Shown: piece by piece, positions 23,911-31,631 of the stretch
Numbering within the stretch: position 1 is the stretch's first letter
Layout of the letters: every line of letters starts with the position of its first letter
Assembly: GCF_019933235.1 (NCBI RefSeq)
Contig: NZ_CP082945.1
Span: forward strand, 1,240,001-1,304,000
Length of the DNA stretch: 64,000 bases
From: Streptomyces angustmyceticus
GTDB taxonomy: Bacteria > Actinomycetota > Actinomycetes > Streptomycetales > Streptomycetaceae
Direction of reading: 5' to 3'
Program-made: the position numbers and the translations under genes
The notes under the pieces: model-generated
What the model saw: only the letters and a program-made list of their open reading frames with translations
Told to the model about the DNA's origin: nothing
The model's database searches: none

Positions 23911-25362
23911 ATGGGGCTGCGCGCGGGACAGGGCATTTTGCGCCGTAAACCGATCGAACACATCGAAGAGACGGAAGGCACCGCGAGCGAGCAGCTCACC
24001 CGGGAGCTCGGCCTGTGGCAGCTGACGGCCATCGGTGTCGGCGGCATCATCGGCGCGGGGATCTTCACACTGGCCGGCACCGTCGCGAACGGGAAGGCCG
24101 GGCCCGCGGTACTGATCTCCTTCCTCATCGCGGGCATCGCCAGCGCCGCGGCCGCGTTCTCGTACGCCGAGTTCGCCGGCCTGATCCCGAAGGCGGGCTC
24201 GGCCTACACCTACGGCTACGCGGTCCTCGGCGAGGTCGCGGGCTGGTTCATCGGCTGGGACCTGCTGCTGGAGTACACCGCGATCGTGGCGGTGGTCGCG
24301 ATCGGCATCTCGGGCTACTTCGGCTTCCTGCTGGGCGAGTTGGGCGTCGATCTGCCCGCCTGGATGCTCGGCGCGCCGGGGACGGGTCCCGGGCACCAGG
24401 TGGACCTCTTCGCGGCGGTGCTCTGCCTGCTGATCGCCTATCTGCTGACCCTGGGCATCAAGAACGCCGCCCGCTTCGAGACGATCGTGGTGGCCCTGAA
24501 GGTCCTGGTGGTCATCGTCGTGATCGTGGTCGGCTTCTTCCACATCAAGACCTCGAACTACACGCCGTTCTTCCCGTTCGGGGTGAGCGGCGCCTTCACC
24601 GGCGCGGCCACCGTCTTCTTCGCCGTCTTCGGCTACGACGCGATGAGCACCGCGGCCGAGGAGTCCAAGGACGCCCAGCGCCACATGCCGAAGGCGATCA
24701 TCTACTCGCTGGCCATCTCGATGGTGCTGTACGTCCTGGCCTGCCTGGTGCTGACGGGTATGCAGAACTACAAGGACATCGACCCGGAGAGCGGCTTCTC
24801 GTCCGCCTTCAAGGCGGTGGGCCTGAGCGGCCTGGCGGACGTCATCGCGGTCGGCGCGATCATCGGCATCCTGACGGTCATGTTCACCTTCATGCTCGGC
24901 GTGACCCGGGTGTGGTTCTCGATGAGCCGGGACGGCCTGCTGCCGAAGTGGTTCGCCAAGACCAGCCCCAAGCACCATGTGCCGACCCGGGTGACCTGGA
25001 TCGTCGGCTTCGTCTCCGCGGTCATCGCGGGCTTCCTGCCGATCGGTGAGGCCGCCGAGCTGACGAACATCGGCATTCTGCTGGCGTTCGTGGTCGTCTG
25101 CGTCGCGGTGATCGTGCTCCGCTACAAGCGCCCCGACCTGCCGCGGACGTTCCGCACCCCGGGCATGCCGGTGGTGCCGGCGATCGGGGTGTGCTTCTCG
25201 CTCTGGCTGATCACGTTCCTGGAGTGGCAGACCTGGGTGCGGTTCGTGATCTGGTTCCTGATCGGCATGGTCGTCTACTTCGGGTACTCCTACCGCCGCT
25301 CGAACCTGGCACGGGTGGAGCGGCAGCAGGCCGGCGGCGGGAGCGGCGGAAAACGGCTGTGA
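23911..25362 (+). CDS. APC-family amino acid permease (cationic amino acid transporter type)
   Basis: A 483-residue, 12-14-helix transporter. The first helix has the APC signature GVGGIIGAGIFTLAGT (the GxGIF unwound segment that binds substrate carboxylate). The next has SFLIAGIASAAAAFSYAEFA, and helix 6 has FFAVFGYDAMSTAAEESKDA. The overall pattern and the N-terminal soluble segment (RRKPIEHIEETEGTASEQL) match the CAT/YfnA group. Substrate is probably a neutral or basic amino acid, imported with protons. A perfect 20-bp terminator stem follows. Confidence 0.88.
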   Translation: MGLRAGQGILRRKPIEHIEETEGTASEQLTRELGLWQLTAIGVGGIIGAGIFTLAGTVANGKAGPAVLISFLIAGIASAAAAFSYAEFAGLIPKAGSAYTYGYAVLGEVAGWFIGWDLLLEYTAIVAVVAIGISGYFGFLLGELGVDLPAWMLGAPGTGPGHQVDLFAAVLCLLIAYLLTLGIKNAARFETIVVALKVLVVIVVIVVGFFHIKTSNYTPFFPFGVSGAFTGAATVFFAVFGYDAMSTAAEESKDAQRHMPKAIIYSLAISMVLYVLACLVLTGMQNYKDIDPESGFSSAFKAVGLSGLADVIAVGAIIGILTVMFTFMLGVTRVWFSMSRDGLLPKWFAKTSPKHHVPTRVTWIVGFVSAVIAGFLPIGEAAELTNIGILLAFVVVCVAVIVLRYKRPDLPRTFRTPGMPVVPAIGVCFSLWLITFLEWQTWVRFVIWFLIGMVVYFGYSYRRSNLARVERQQAGGGSGGKRL

Positions 25363-25391
25363 GCCGGGGCTGCTGACGGCGCGGCGGAGGA

Positions 25392-25438
25392 CGGACGGGC
25401 GGGACCGGCGGACGAGGGCCGCCGGTCCCGCCCGTCCG
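25392..25438. terminator. Strong bidirectional terminator
   Basis: A perfect 20-bp inverted repeat (left arm starts CGGACGGGCGGG, right arm ends CCCGCCCGTCCG) with a 7-nt loop separates the permease from the convergent secreted-protein gene. Confidence 0.85.
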
Positions 25439-25443
25439 CGGCA

Positions 25444-25920
25444 TCAGAAGACGAACGGTCCCGGGGACTGCGGCGACGTGGCGTTGCAGGTGGCCGTGAC
25501 GCCGAACACCACGACCTTCAGGGACGTGGCCGCCAGCTTGTCGCCCGCGGCGACCGTGCCGCGGAGCGGACCGGTGGAGACCTGGCTGCCGGCCGGGATC
25601 GCCGGGTTGGAGCTGCCGGTGAACGTCGTGGTCCCGGAGCCGTTCTTGGTGAGGGTGAGGGTGGAGGCGACCGAGTTCGCGCCGATGGGTATCGGTGAGG
25701 TGATCGCCGACGTGGCGAGGCTGATGGTCGCGGCCGTGCCGTTCTGGGTCGCGGTGAGCGTCGCCTTGCCGGAGCCGAACGCGCCGCAGTTGAAGGTGAT
25801 GGTGGCGGTGCCGGGGGTCACCGCGGCGGCGGCCGGAGCCATCGCCAGGGTGCCCGCCGCGGCGAGGGCGACGCCGAGCGCCGTACCGAGTCTGAGCGTG
25901 CCTGATCCGAGGTGTCTCAT
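25444..25920 (-). CDS. Small secreted beta-rich protein of unknown function
   Basis: A 158-residue exported protein with a Sec signal (GTALGVALAAAGTLAMAPAAAA). The mature part is Thr/Ser/Gly-rich with alternating short beta-like stretches (TATITFNCGAFGSGKATLTA, TLTLTKNGSGTTTFTG) and two cysteines, one near each end (FNCG, ATCNATS), probably disulphide bonded. Similar secreted proteins are common in Streptomyces, but I recognise no function. GGAG-poor leader: AAGGCGG precedes the ATG. A perfect 11-bp inverted repeat lies about 135 nt upstream. Confidence 0.7.
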   Translation of the reverse strand: MRHLGSGTLRLGTALGVALAAAGTLAMAPAAAAVTPGTATITFNCGAFGSGKATLTATQNGTAATISLATSAITSPIPIGANSVASTLTLTKNGSGTTTFTGSSNPAIPAGSQVSTGPLRGTVAAGDKLAATSLKVVVFGVTATCNATSPQSPGPFVF

Positions 25921-26053
25921 GGGGGAGTACCGCCTTCTCGAGGGGGGGTGCGCAGGCCCATGGCAGACGTCGAGGGGGTGTGCGAGGGAACGACAGGCGG
26001 CCACGCGGGGGCCCGCGGTCGGGACCCGGCCGACCACCGTCCAGATCTGACGG

Positions 26054-26081
26054 ATGGTCAGCGACCTGAATCGCTGACCAT
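26054..26081. promoter_or_regulatory. Perfect 11-bp inverted repeat in divergent region
   Basis: ATGGTCAGCGA-N6-TCGCTGACCAT is strikingly symmetric and lower in G+C than its surroundings. It is 134 nt from the secreted-protein ATG and 256 nt from the mannosidase ATG. It could be an operator or an RNA hairpin; it is too far from a gene end to be an obvious terminator. The remainder of the 416-nt gap shows no coding potential. Confidence 0.55.
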
Positions 26082-26249
26082 TGAGACACGCCCCCCTGAA
26101 GAGAGCAAGGCGGACAGCTCATGATTTTCGGGACGGACGGCGTGCGGTGGACGACCACGTGAGCCCACGACAGGGGCCGGGCACAACGGAGTTGGCGCCC
26201 CTCGCCCTCTTGACGCGCACCTGACCGGCACCAAGAATGAGCGCGCCCT

Positions 26250-26261
26250 GACAACGTTGTC
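26250..26261 (+). promoter_or_regulatory. LacI-type operator upstream of the mannosidase
   Basis: GACAACGTTGTC is a perfect 12-bp palindrome with the central CG typical of LacI/GalR-family sites, 76 nt before the GH92 start. A sugar-responsive repressor encoded elsewhere is implied. Confidence 0.6.
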
Positions 26262-26336
26262 GGCCGGTGGGCCGGGTGGCGTCCCCGCACGCCCGACGGG
26301 CCGCTCGGCGGCGCACGATCCCGGAGGTCCGGATCC

Positions 26337-28718
26337 ATGCCATGGCTCAGTCGCACCCGGCGGCGCACCGCGATCGCGGCGCTGGCGGCCGCCCTCCTCG
26401 GGGGCGCGCTCACCGCCCCCGCAGCGCAGGCCGAGCCGCCCGGCGGCCCGCTCACCGACCTGGTCAACCCGTTCATCGGCACCCGCAACGACGGCAACAC
26501 CTACCCCGGCGCGGCCGTCCCGTTCGGCATGGTGCAGCTCTCCCCCGACACCGGCCACTCCACCGGCTACGGCTACGACGACGACCACATCCGGGGCTTC
26601 GGCGCGGTGCACCTCTCCGGCGTCGGCTGCGGCCTCGGCGGAGATCTGCCGGTACTGCCCACCACCGGCAACATCACCGAGACCGACAACGCGAAGTACG
26701 CCGCCGGCTACGGCCATGACGACGAATCGGCCCGGCCGGGCTACTACCGCGTCGGACTGACGTCCTACGGCGGTATCACCGCGGAACTCACCGCCACCGC
26801 CCGCACCGGCAGACAGCGCTACACCTTCCCGGCCACCGACAAGGCCAATGTGCTGCTCGACGCGGGCCAGTCGCTGCACCGGACCGTCTCGACCCGCGTC
26901 GAGGTACTGGACTCCCGCACCATCCGCACCGCCATCACCGGCCGCGGCTTCTGCCAGGACACCGCGCCGTACACCGTCTACACGATCACCCGCTTCGACC
27001 GGCCGTTCACGTCGTACGGCACCTGGGACGGCGACAAGGTCACGGCCGGCTCCCGGGACTCCACCGCCACCGGCCGGCACGGCGCCTACGCCCGCTTCGA
27101 CACCCGCACGGACCGCACCGTCGAGGCGACCACCGCCCTGAGCTATGTGGACGCGGCGGGCGCGGCGCGCAATCTGCGGGCGGAGGGCGGCGGCTCCTTC
27201 GACCGTGCGAAGGCGGCGGCCGACGCCGCATGGGAGCGGCGGCTGGGGCTGGTGCGGGCCGGGGGCAGCGACCGGACGCTGCACCGCACCTTCTACTCCG
27301 CCCTCTACCGGTCCTTCCTCGCCCCGAACATCGGCGGCGACGTGGACGGCCGCTACACCGGCTGGGACCGGCGGACCCATCGCGCCAAGGACTTCACCTA
27401 CTACCAGAACTGGTCGCTGTGGGACACCTACCGCACCCAGGCGCAGCTACTGGCGCTGCTGGCGCCGCGGGAGTCCCGTGACATGGCGCTGTCCGTCCTG
27501 CGCATCGACAAGGAGAGCGGCTGGCTGCCCAAGTGGGGCTACGGCACGGTCGAGACCAACATCATGACCGGCGATCCGGTCACCCCGTTCCTCACCAACG
27601 CCTATCAGCAGGGGCTGCTGCGGGGGCACGAGGAGGAGGCGTACGCGGCGCTGAAGAAGAACGCCGACGGGGTGCCGCCGGCCGGTTCGCCGGCCGTCGG
27701 ACGGGAGGCCAACGCGCCCTACCTCAAGAACGGCTTCGCCCCGTACATCAAGGGCCGCCCGCACCCCAAGCCCGGCGACTCCGACTTCGACCAGGGCGCC
27801 TCGGCCACCCTCGAATACGCCCTGTCGGACGCGATGCTGGCCCGGATGGCACGCGATCTGGGACACGACGCGGACGCCGGCCGGTACGCGGCCCGCGCCC
27901 GGAACTACCGCAGCATCTTCGACCCGTCGACCGGCTTCTTCCGGGCCCGCGACGAGCGGGGCGCCTTCACCGGGCCCGCCGACCCCGCCAAGAGCGAGGG
28001 CTTCCACGAGGGCACGTCCTGGCAGTACCAGTGGCTGGTCCCGCAGGACCTGCCGGGCATGCTGAACCTGATCGGCGGCCGGACGAAGGCCGAGGAGCGT
28101 CTGGACGCGTTCTTCGCCTACCCGAAGCTGCTGCGGGACCCGGAGAAGACGGCCCGGGAGGTGTGGGTCAACGGGCCGTACGACTACTACAACGCGGACA
28201 AGTACAACCCGCAGAACGAGCCCGATCTCATCGCGCCGTACACCTACCTCTCCACCGGCCACCCCTGGAAGACCACGGACGTGGTGCACGCGGCGCTGAC
28301 GCTGTTCACCGACGCCCCCACCGGTATGACCGGAAACGACGACCTGGGGACGATGTCGTCCTGGATGGTGCTCTCCTCGATCGGGCTGTTCCCGGTGCAG
28401 CCCGGCACCGACACCTGGGGACTGAGCACCCCCGTCTTCGACCGGGTGGACCTGACCCTGGACCGCTGCTACTACCCGGCCGGCCACTTCACCGTCACCG
28501 CCCCCGGCACGTCCACCACCCACCGCTACGCACAGTCGGTACACCTGGACGGCACCGCCCACGACCGCACCTACCTCACCACCGGCGAACTCCGCACCGC
28601 CCGCGAACTCGCCTTCACCGTGGGCACCCACCCGTCCGACTGGGGCACCGGCGCCCATGCCGCACCACCGCCGGTGGGCGTCTCATCCGCGCAGCAGCAG
28701 GTGGGCCGCCGGCGCTGA
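26337..28718 (+). CDS. Secreted GH92 alpha-1,2-mannosidase-type glycoside hydrolase
   Basis: A 793-residue exported enzyme with Arg-rich Sec/Tat-like signal (RRRTAIAALAAALLGGALTA). The GH92 fold starts at once with VNPFIGTRNDGNTYPGAAVP and PFGMVQLSPDTG. The catalytic (alpha/alpha)6 half contains YYQNWSLWDTYRTQAQL, EGTSWQYQWLVPQDLPG, YNPQNEPDLIAPY and the acidic pair in TGNDDLGTMSSW, which supplies catalytic base residues in this Ca2+-dependent, inverting family. GH92 enzymes trim alpha-mannose from yeast mannan or N-glycans. Start: ATG with GGAGG. The upstream LacI-type palindrome suggests sugar induction. Nearby GH29 fits glycan scavenging. Confidence 0.92.
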   Translation: MPWLSRTRRRTAIAALAAALLGGALTAPAAQAEPPGGPLTDLVNPFIGTRNDGNTYPGAAVPFGMVQLSPDTGHSTGYGYDDDHIRGFGAVHLSGVGCGLGGDLPVLPTTGNITETDNAKYAAGYGHDDESARPGYYRVGLTSYGGITAELTATARTGRQRYTFPATDKANVLLDAGQSLHRTVSTRVEVLDSRTIRTAITGRGFCQDTAPYTVYTITRFDRPFTSYGTWDGDKVTAGSRDSTATGRHGAYARFDTRTDRTVEATTALSYVDAAGAARNLRAEGGGSFDRAKAAADAAWERRLGLVRAGGSDRTLHRTFYSALYRSFLAPNIGGDVDGRYTGWDRRTHRAKDFTYYQNWSLWDTYRTQAQLLALLAPRESRDMALSVLRIDKESGWLPKWGYGTVETNIMTGDPVTPFLTNAYQQGLLRGHEEEAYAALKKNADGVPPAGSPAVGREANAPYLKNGFAPYIKGRPHPKPGDSDFDQGASATLEYALSDAMLARMARDLGHDADAGRYAARARNYRSIFDPSTGFFRARDERGAFTGPADPAKSEGFHEGTSWQYQWLVPQDLPGMLNLIGGRTKAEERLDAFFAYPKLLRDPEKTAREVWVNGPYDYYNADKYNPQNEPDLIAPYTYLSTGHPWKTTDVVHAALTLFTDAPTGMTGNDDLGTMSSWMVLSSIGLFPVQPGTDTWGLSTPVFDRVDLTLDRCYYPAGHFTVTAPGTSTTHRYAQSVHLDGTAHDRTYLTTGELRTARELAFTVGTHPSDWGTGAHAAPPPVGVSSAQQQVGRRR

Positions 28719-28756
28719 GAGCGCCACGGCGGAGAGCGACGCGGGAGCGAGCGGCA

Positions 28757-28814
28757 GCCCCCGATCCGCCCGCGGGCTGGTGGCGCTGCGCGCGGCCGCG
28801 GGCGGATCGGGGGC
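28757..28814. terminator. Strong terminator between GH92 and EF-hand genes
   Basis: A perfect 19-bp inverted repeat (left arm starts GCCCCCGATCCG, right arm ends CGGATCGGGGGC) with a 20-nt loop between convergent stop codons. Confidence 0.8.
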
Positions 28815-28845
28815 GGAGGGGGTGTGAGAAAGGCGGGTGCGGACG

Positions 28846-29058
28846 TCAGTCCTGCAGGGCCTGCCAGAACTCGTCGAAGGACATCCGGCCGTCGCTGTCG
28901 GTGTCCTTGGCCCTGATGACCGCCTCGGCGACGGGGCCGGTGACGAACGGGTCGCCCATCTCGGCCATCGCGTGCTTGAACTCCTCCGGCGTGACCTGGC
29001 CGTCGCCGTCCGCGTCGAACCGGGCGAACGCCGCCCTGGCCTTCTCGATGTCTGCCAT
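28846..29058 (-). CDS. Small EF-hand calcium-binding protein
   Basis: A 70-residue protein made of two canonical EF-hands: loop 1 DADGDGQVTPEE (about residues 16-27) and loop 2 DTDSDGRMSFDE (about residues 51-62), each with the 12-position Asp/Glu pattern intact and flanking helices. No signal peptide, so it is cytoplasmic. It belongs to the calmodulin-like Cab proteins of Streptomyces by size and layout. GGAGGGGG lies upstream of the ATG. It is downstream of, and in the same direction as, the UvrA2-like gene. Confidence 0.88.
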   Translation of the reverse strand: MADIEKARAAFARFDADGDGQVTPEEFKHAMAEMGDPFVTGPVAEAVIRAKDTDSDGRMSFDEFWQALQD

Positions 29059-29140
29059 GAGAGATGCCCCCTCCGTGGTGCTGCGCAGTGCTGCGCGGTG
29101 CTGATGACTGCTGATCTGACCTGCGTACATTAGCGGACCG

Positions 29141-31615
29141 TCAAGAGGCGTCCGGCCGCGCCCTCCGCCGTGCCAGGTAGGGCGCGGTACGGCTGAGCGG
29201 TGCCGCCGCGACCTCGGCCGGGGTGCCGGCCGCCACGATCCGGCCGCCGTCCGCGCCGCCGCCGGGTCCGAGGTCGATGACGTGGTCGGCGCCGGCGACC
29301 ACCCCCATGTCGTGTTCGACGACCACGACGGTGTGTCCGGCGTCGACCAGGCCGTGCAGCTGGCGCAGCAGCACCTCGGTGTCGGCGGGGTGCAGGCCGG
29401 TGGTGGGCTCGTCGAGGAGGTAGAGGGTGTGGCCGCGGCGGGTGCGCTGGAGTTCGGTGGCGAGCTTGATGCGCTGGGCCTCGCCGCCGGACAGCTCGGT
29501 CGCGGGCTGGCCGAGCCGCAGGTAGCCCAGGCCCACGTCCTGGAGGGTGCGCAGGCTGCGGGCCGCGGCGGGGAGGTCGGCCAGGAACGCCGCGGCGGCG
29601 TCCACGGTCATCGCCAGGACGTCGGCGACGGTCCGGTCCCGGTAGGTGATCTCCAGGGTCTCGGGGCGGTAGCGGGCACCGTGGCAGGCGGTGCAGGGCG
29701 CGTACGTGCCGGGCAGGAAGAGCAGCTCGACGGCGACGAAGCCCTCGCCCTGGCAGGTCTCGCAGCGCCCGCCGGCGACGTTGAAGGAGAACCGGCCCGC
29801 CGTGTAGCCGCGGGCGCGGGCCTCGTCGGTGGCGGCGAAGACCTTGCGCACCGCGTCGAACAGCCCGGTGTAGGTGGCGAGGTTGGAGCGCGGGGTGCGG
29901 CCGATCGGCTTCTGGTCGACGCGGACCAGCCGGTCGATCGCCGCCAGGCCCTCGGCCCCGGCGAGCCGGGCCCGTGCCTGCGGTCCGGTGCCGTCGCCGT
30001 CGGCGGTGTCCTGCGGCTCCTCCCCGGTGCCGAGGTGGTCGCGCACCGCGTCCGCGAGGACGCGGGTGACCAGCGTGGACTTGCCCGATCCCGAGACGCC
30101 GGTGACGGCGGTGAAGACGCCGAGCGGGAAGGCCGCGTCCAGGCCGCGCAGGTTGTGCAGGGTGATGCCGCGCAGGGTCAGGGTGCCGGAGGGGCGGCGC
30201 ACGGTGCGCTCGGCGGGCGGCGCGGCGTCGAAGAGGAAGCGGCGGGTGGCGGAGTCGGGGGCGTCGGCGAGCGCGGCGACGGGGCCGCTGTGGAGCACCT
30301 GCCCGCCGTGTTCCCCGGCGCGCGGGCCGACGTCCACGATCCAGTCGGCGCGGCGCACCACGTCCATGTCGTGCTCGACGACGAACAGCGAGTTGCCCGC
30401 TTCCTTCAGGCGCCCGAGCACGGTGAGCAGGGACTCGGTGTCGGCGGGGTGGAGGCCGGCGGACGGCTCGTCCAGGACGTAGACGACGCCGAAGAGGCCG
30501 GAGCGCAGCTGGGTGGCCAGCCGCAGCCGCTGGAGTTCGCCGGCGGACAGGGTGGGCGAGGGCCGGTCCATGCTCAGGTAGCCCAGGCCGAGTTCGGTGA
30601 GGACGCCGATCCGGGCCACCAGGTCGCGGGCCAGGACCGGTGCCACCTCGTCGTCCGTCCGCTCCGCGGTGGGCCGCAGCAGCTCGGCGAGGGCGGCGAG
30701 CGGGCGGCCGGCGAGGGTGGCGATGTCGTGGCCCGCGAAGGTGACGGCCAGCGCCTCCGGGCGCAGCCGCCGCCCGTGGCACACCGGGCAGGGTTCGGCG
30801 ACCATGAACCCCTGGACGCGCCGGCGCAGGGTGTCGCTCTTGGAGTCGGCGAAGGTGTGCAGCACATAGCGCCGGGCGCTCATGTACTGGCCCTGGTAGG
30901 GGCGTTGGATGCGGCCCACGTCGCGGACCGGGTGCACGGTGACGACGGGCTGTTCGTCGGTGAACAGGATCCAGTCCCGGTCGGCCCGCGGCAGCTCGCG
31001 CCAGGGCCGGTCGACGTCGTACCCGAGGGCGTCGAGGATGTCGCGGAGGTTCTTGCCCTGCCAGGCCCCGGGCCAGGCCGCGACGGCGCCCTCGCGCACC
31101 GAGAGCCCGGGGTCGGGGACGAGGGACTCCTCGGTGACGCGGTGGACGGTGCCCAGTCCGTGGCACTCCGGGCAGGCGCCGGCCGCGGTGTTGGGCGAGA
31201 AGGCGTCGGAGTCGAGCCGCTCGGTGACGCCCTCGGGGTAGTCGCCGGCGCGGGAGAAGAGCATGCGCAGGGTGTTGGAGAGGGTGGTGACGGTGCCGAC
31301 GGAGGAGCGGGAGGTGGGCGCGGAGCGCCGTTGTTCCAGGGCGACGGCGGGCGGCAGTCCGGTGATGTCCTCGACCTTGGGCGCGCCGACCTGGTGGATC
31401 AGCCGCCGGGCGTAGGGGGCCACGGACTCGAAGTAGCGGCGCTGCGCCTCGGCGTAGAGGGTGCCGAAGGCGAGGGAGGACTTGCCCGATCCGGACACCC
31501 CGGTGAACGCGACCAGCGCGTCCCTCGGGATGTCCACATCGACGGAGCGGAGGTTGTGCTCACGGGCGCCGCGCACCCGTACGTACGAGTCGGCCATCCC
31601 TCCATGATCGGGCAC
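29141..31615 (-). CDS. UvrA2-like ABC ATPase (excinuclease subunit A paralogue)
   Basis: An 824-residue tandem ABC ATPase of the UvrA family. Walker A motifs are GVSGSGKSSLAFGTLYAEAQ near the N-terminus and GVSGSGKSTLVTRV in the second half. Signatures are LSAGELQRLRLA and LSGGEAQRIKLA, with Walker B LDEPSAGLHP and LDEPTTGLHP. Zinc-binding CxxC pairs are at CPECHG, CPVCHG, CETCQG and CTACHG. It is about 130 residues shorter than housekeeping UvrA, as in UvrA2/drug-resistance paralogues lacking the UvrB-binding region. Start: the GTG is listed; an ATG 18 nt downstream is also possible but its GGAGGG is only 2 nt away. Role: DNA-damage recognition or resistance to DNA-binding antibiotics. Confidence 0.9.
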   Translation of the reverse strand: MPDHGGMADSYVRVRGAREHNLRSVDVDIPRDALVAFTGVSGSGKSSLAFGTLYAEAQRRYFESVAPYARRLIHQVGAPKVEDITGLPPAVALEQRRSAPTSRSSVGTVTTLSNTLRMLFSRAGDYPEGVTERLDSDAFSPNTAAGACPECHGLGTVHRVTEESLVPDPGLSVREGAVAAWPGAWQGKNLRDILDALGYDVDRPWRELPRADRDWILFTDEQPVVTVHPVRDVGRIQRPYQGQYMSARRYVLHTFADSKSDTLRRRVQGFMVAEPCPVCHGRRLRPEALAVTFAGHDIATLAGRPLAALAELLRPTAERTDDEVAPVLARDLVARIGVLTELGLGYLSMDRPSPTLSAGELQRLRLATQLRSGLFGVVYVLDEPSAGLHPADTESLLTVLGRLKEAGNSLFVVEHDMDVVRRADWIVDVGPRAGEHGGQVLHSGPVAALADAPDSATRRFLFDAAPPAERTVRRPSGTLTLRGITLHNLRGLDAAFPLGVFTAVTGVSGSGKSTLVTRVLADAVRDHLGTGEEPQDTADGDGTGPQARARLAGAEGLAAIDRLVRVDQKPIGRTPRSNLATYTGLFDAVRKVFAATDEARARGYTAGRFSFNVAGGRCETCQGEGFVAVELLFLPGTYAPCTACHGARYRPETLEITYRDRTVADVLAMTVDAAAAFLADLPAAARSLRTLQDVGLGYLRLGQPATELSGGEAQRIKLATELQRTRRGHTLYLLDEPTTGLHPADTEVLLRQLHGLVDAGHTVVVVEHDMGVVAGADHVIDLGPGGGADGGRIVAAGTPAEVAAAPLSRTAPYLARRRARPDAS

Positions 31616-31631
31616 GGCCGCCCGTGCGCGG

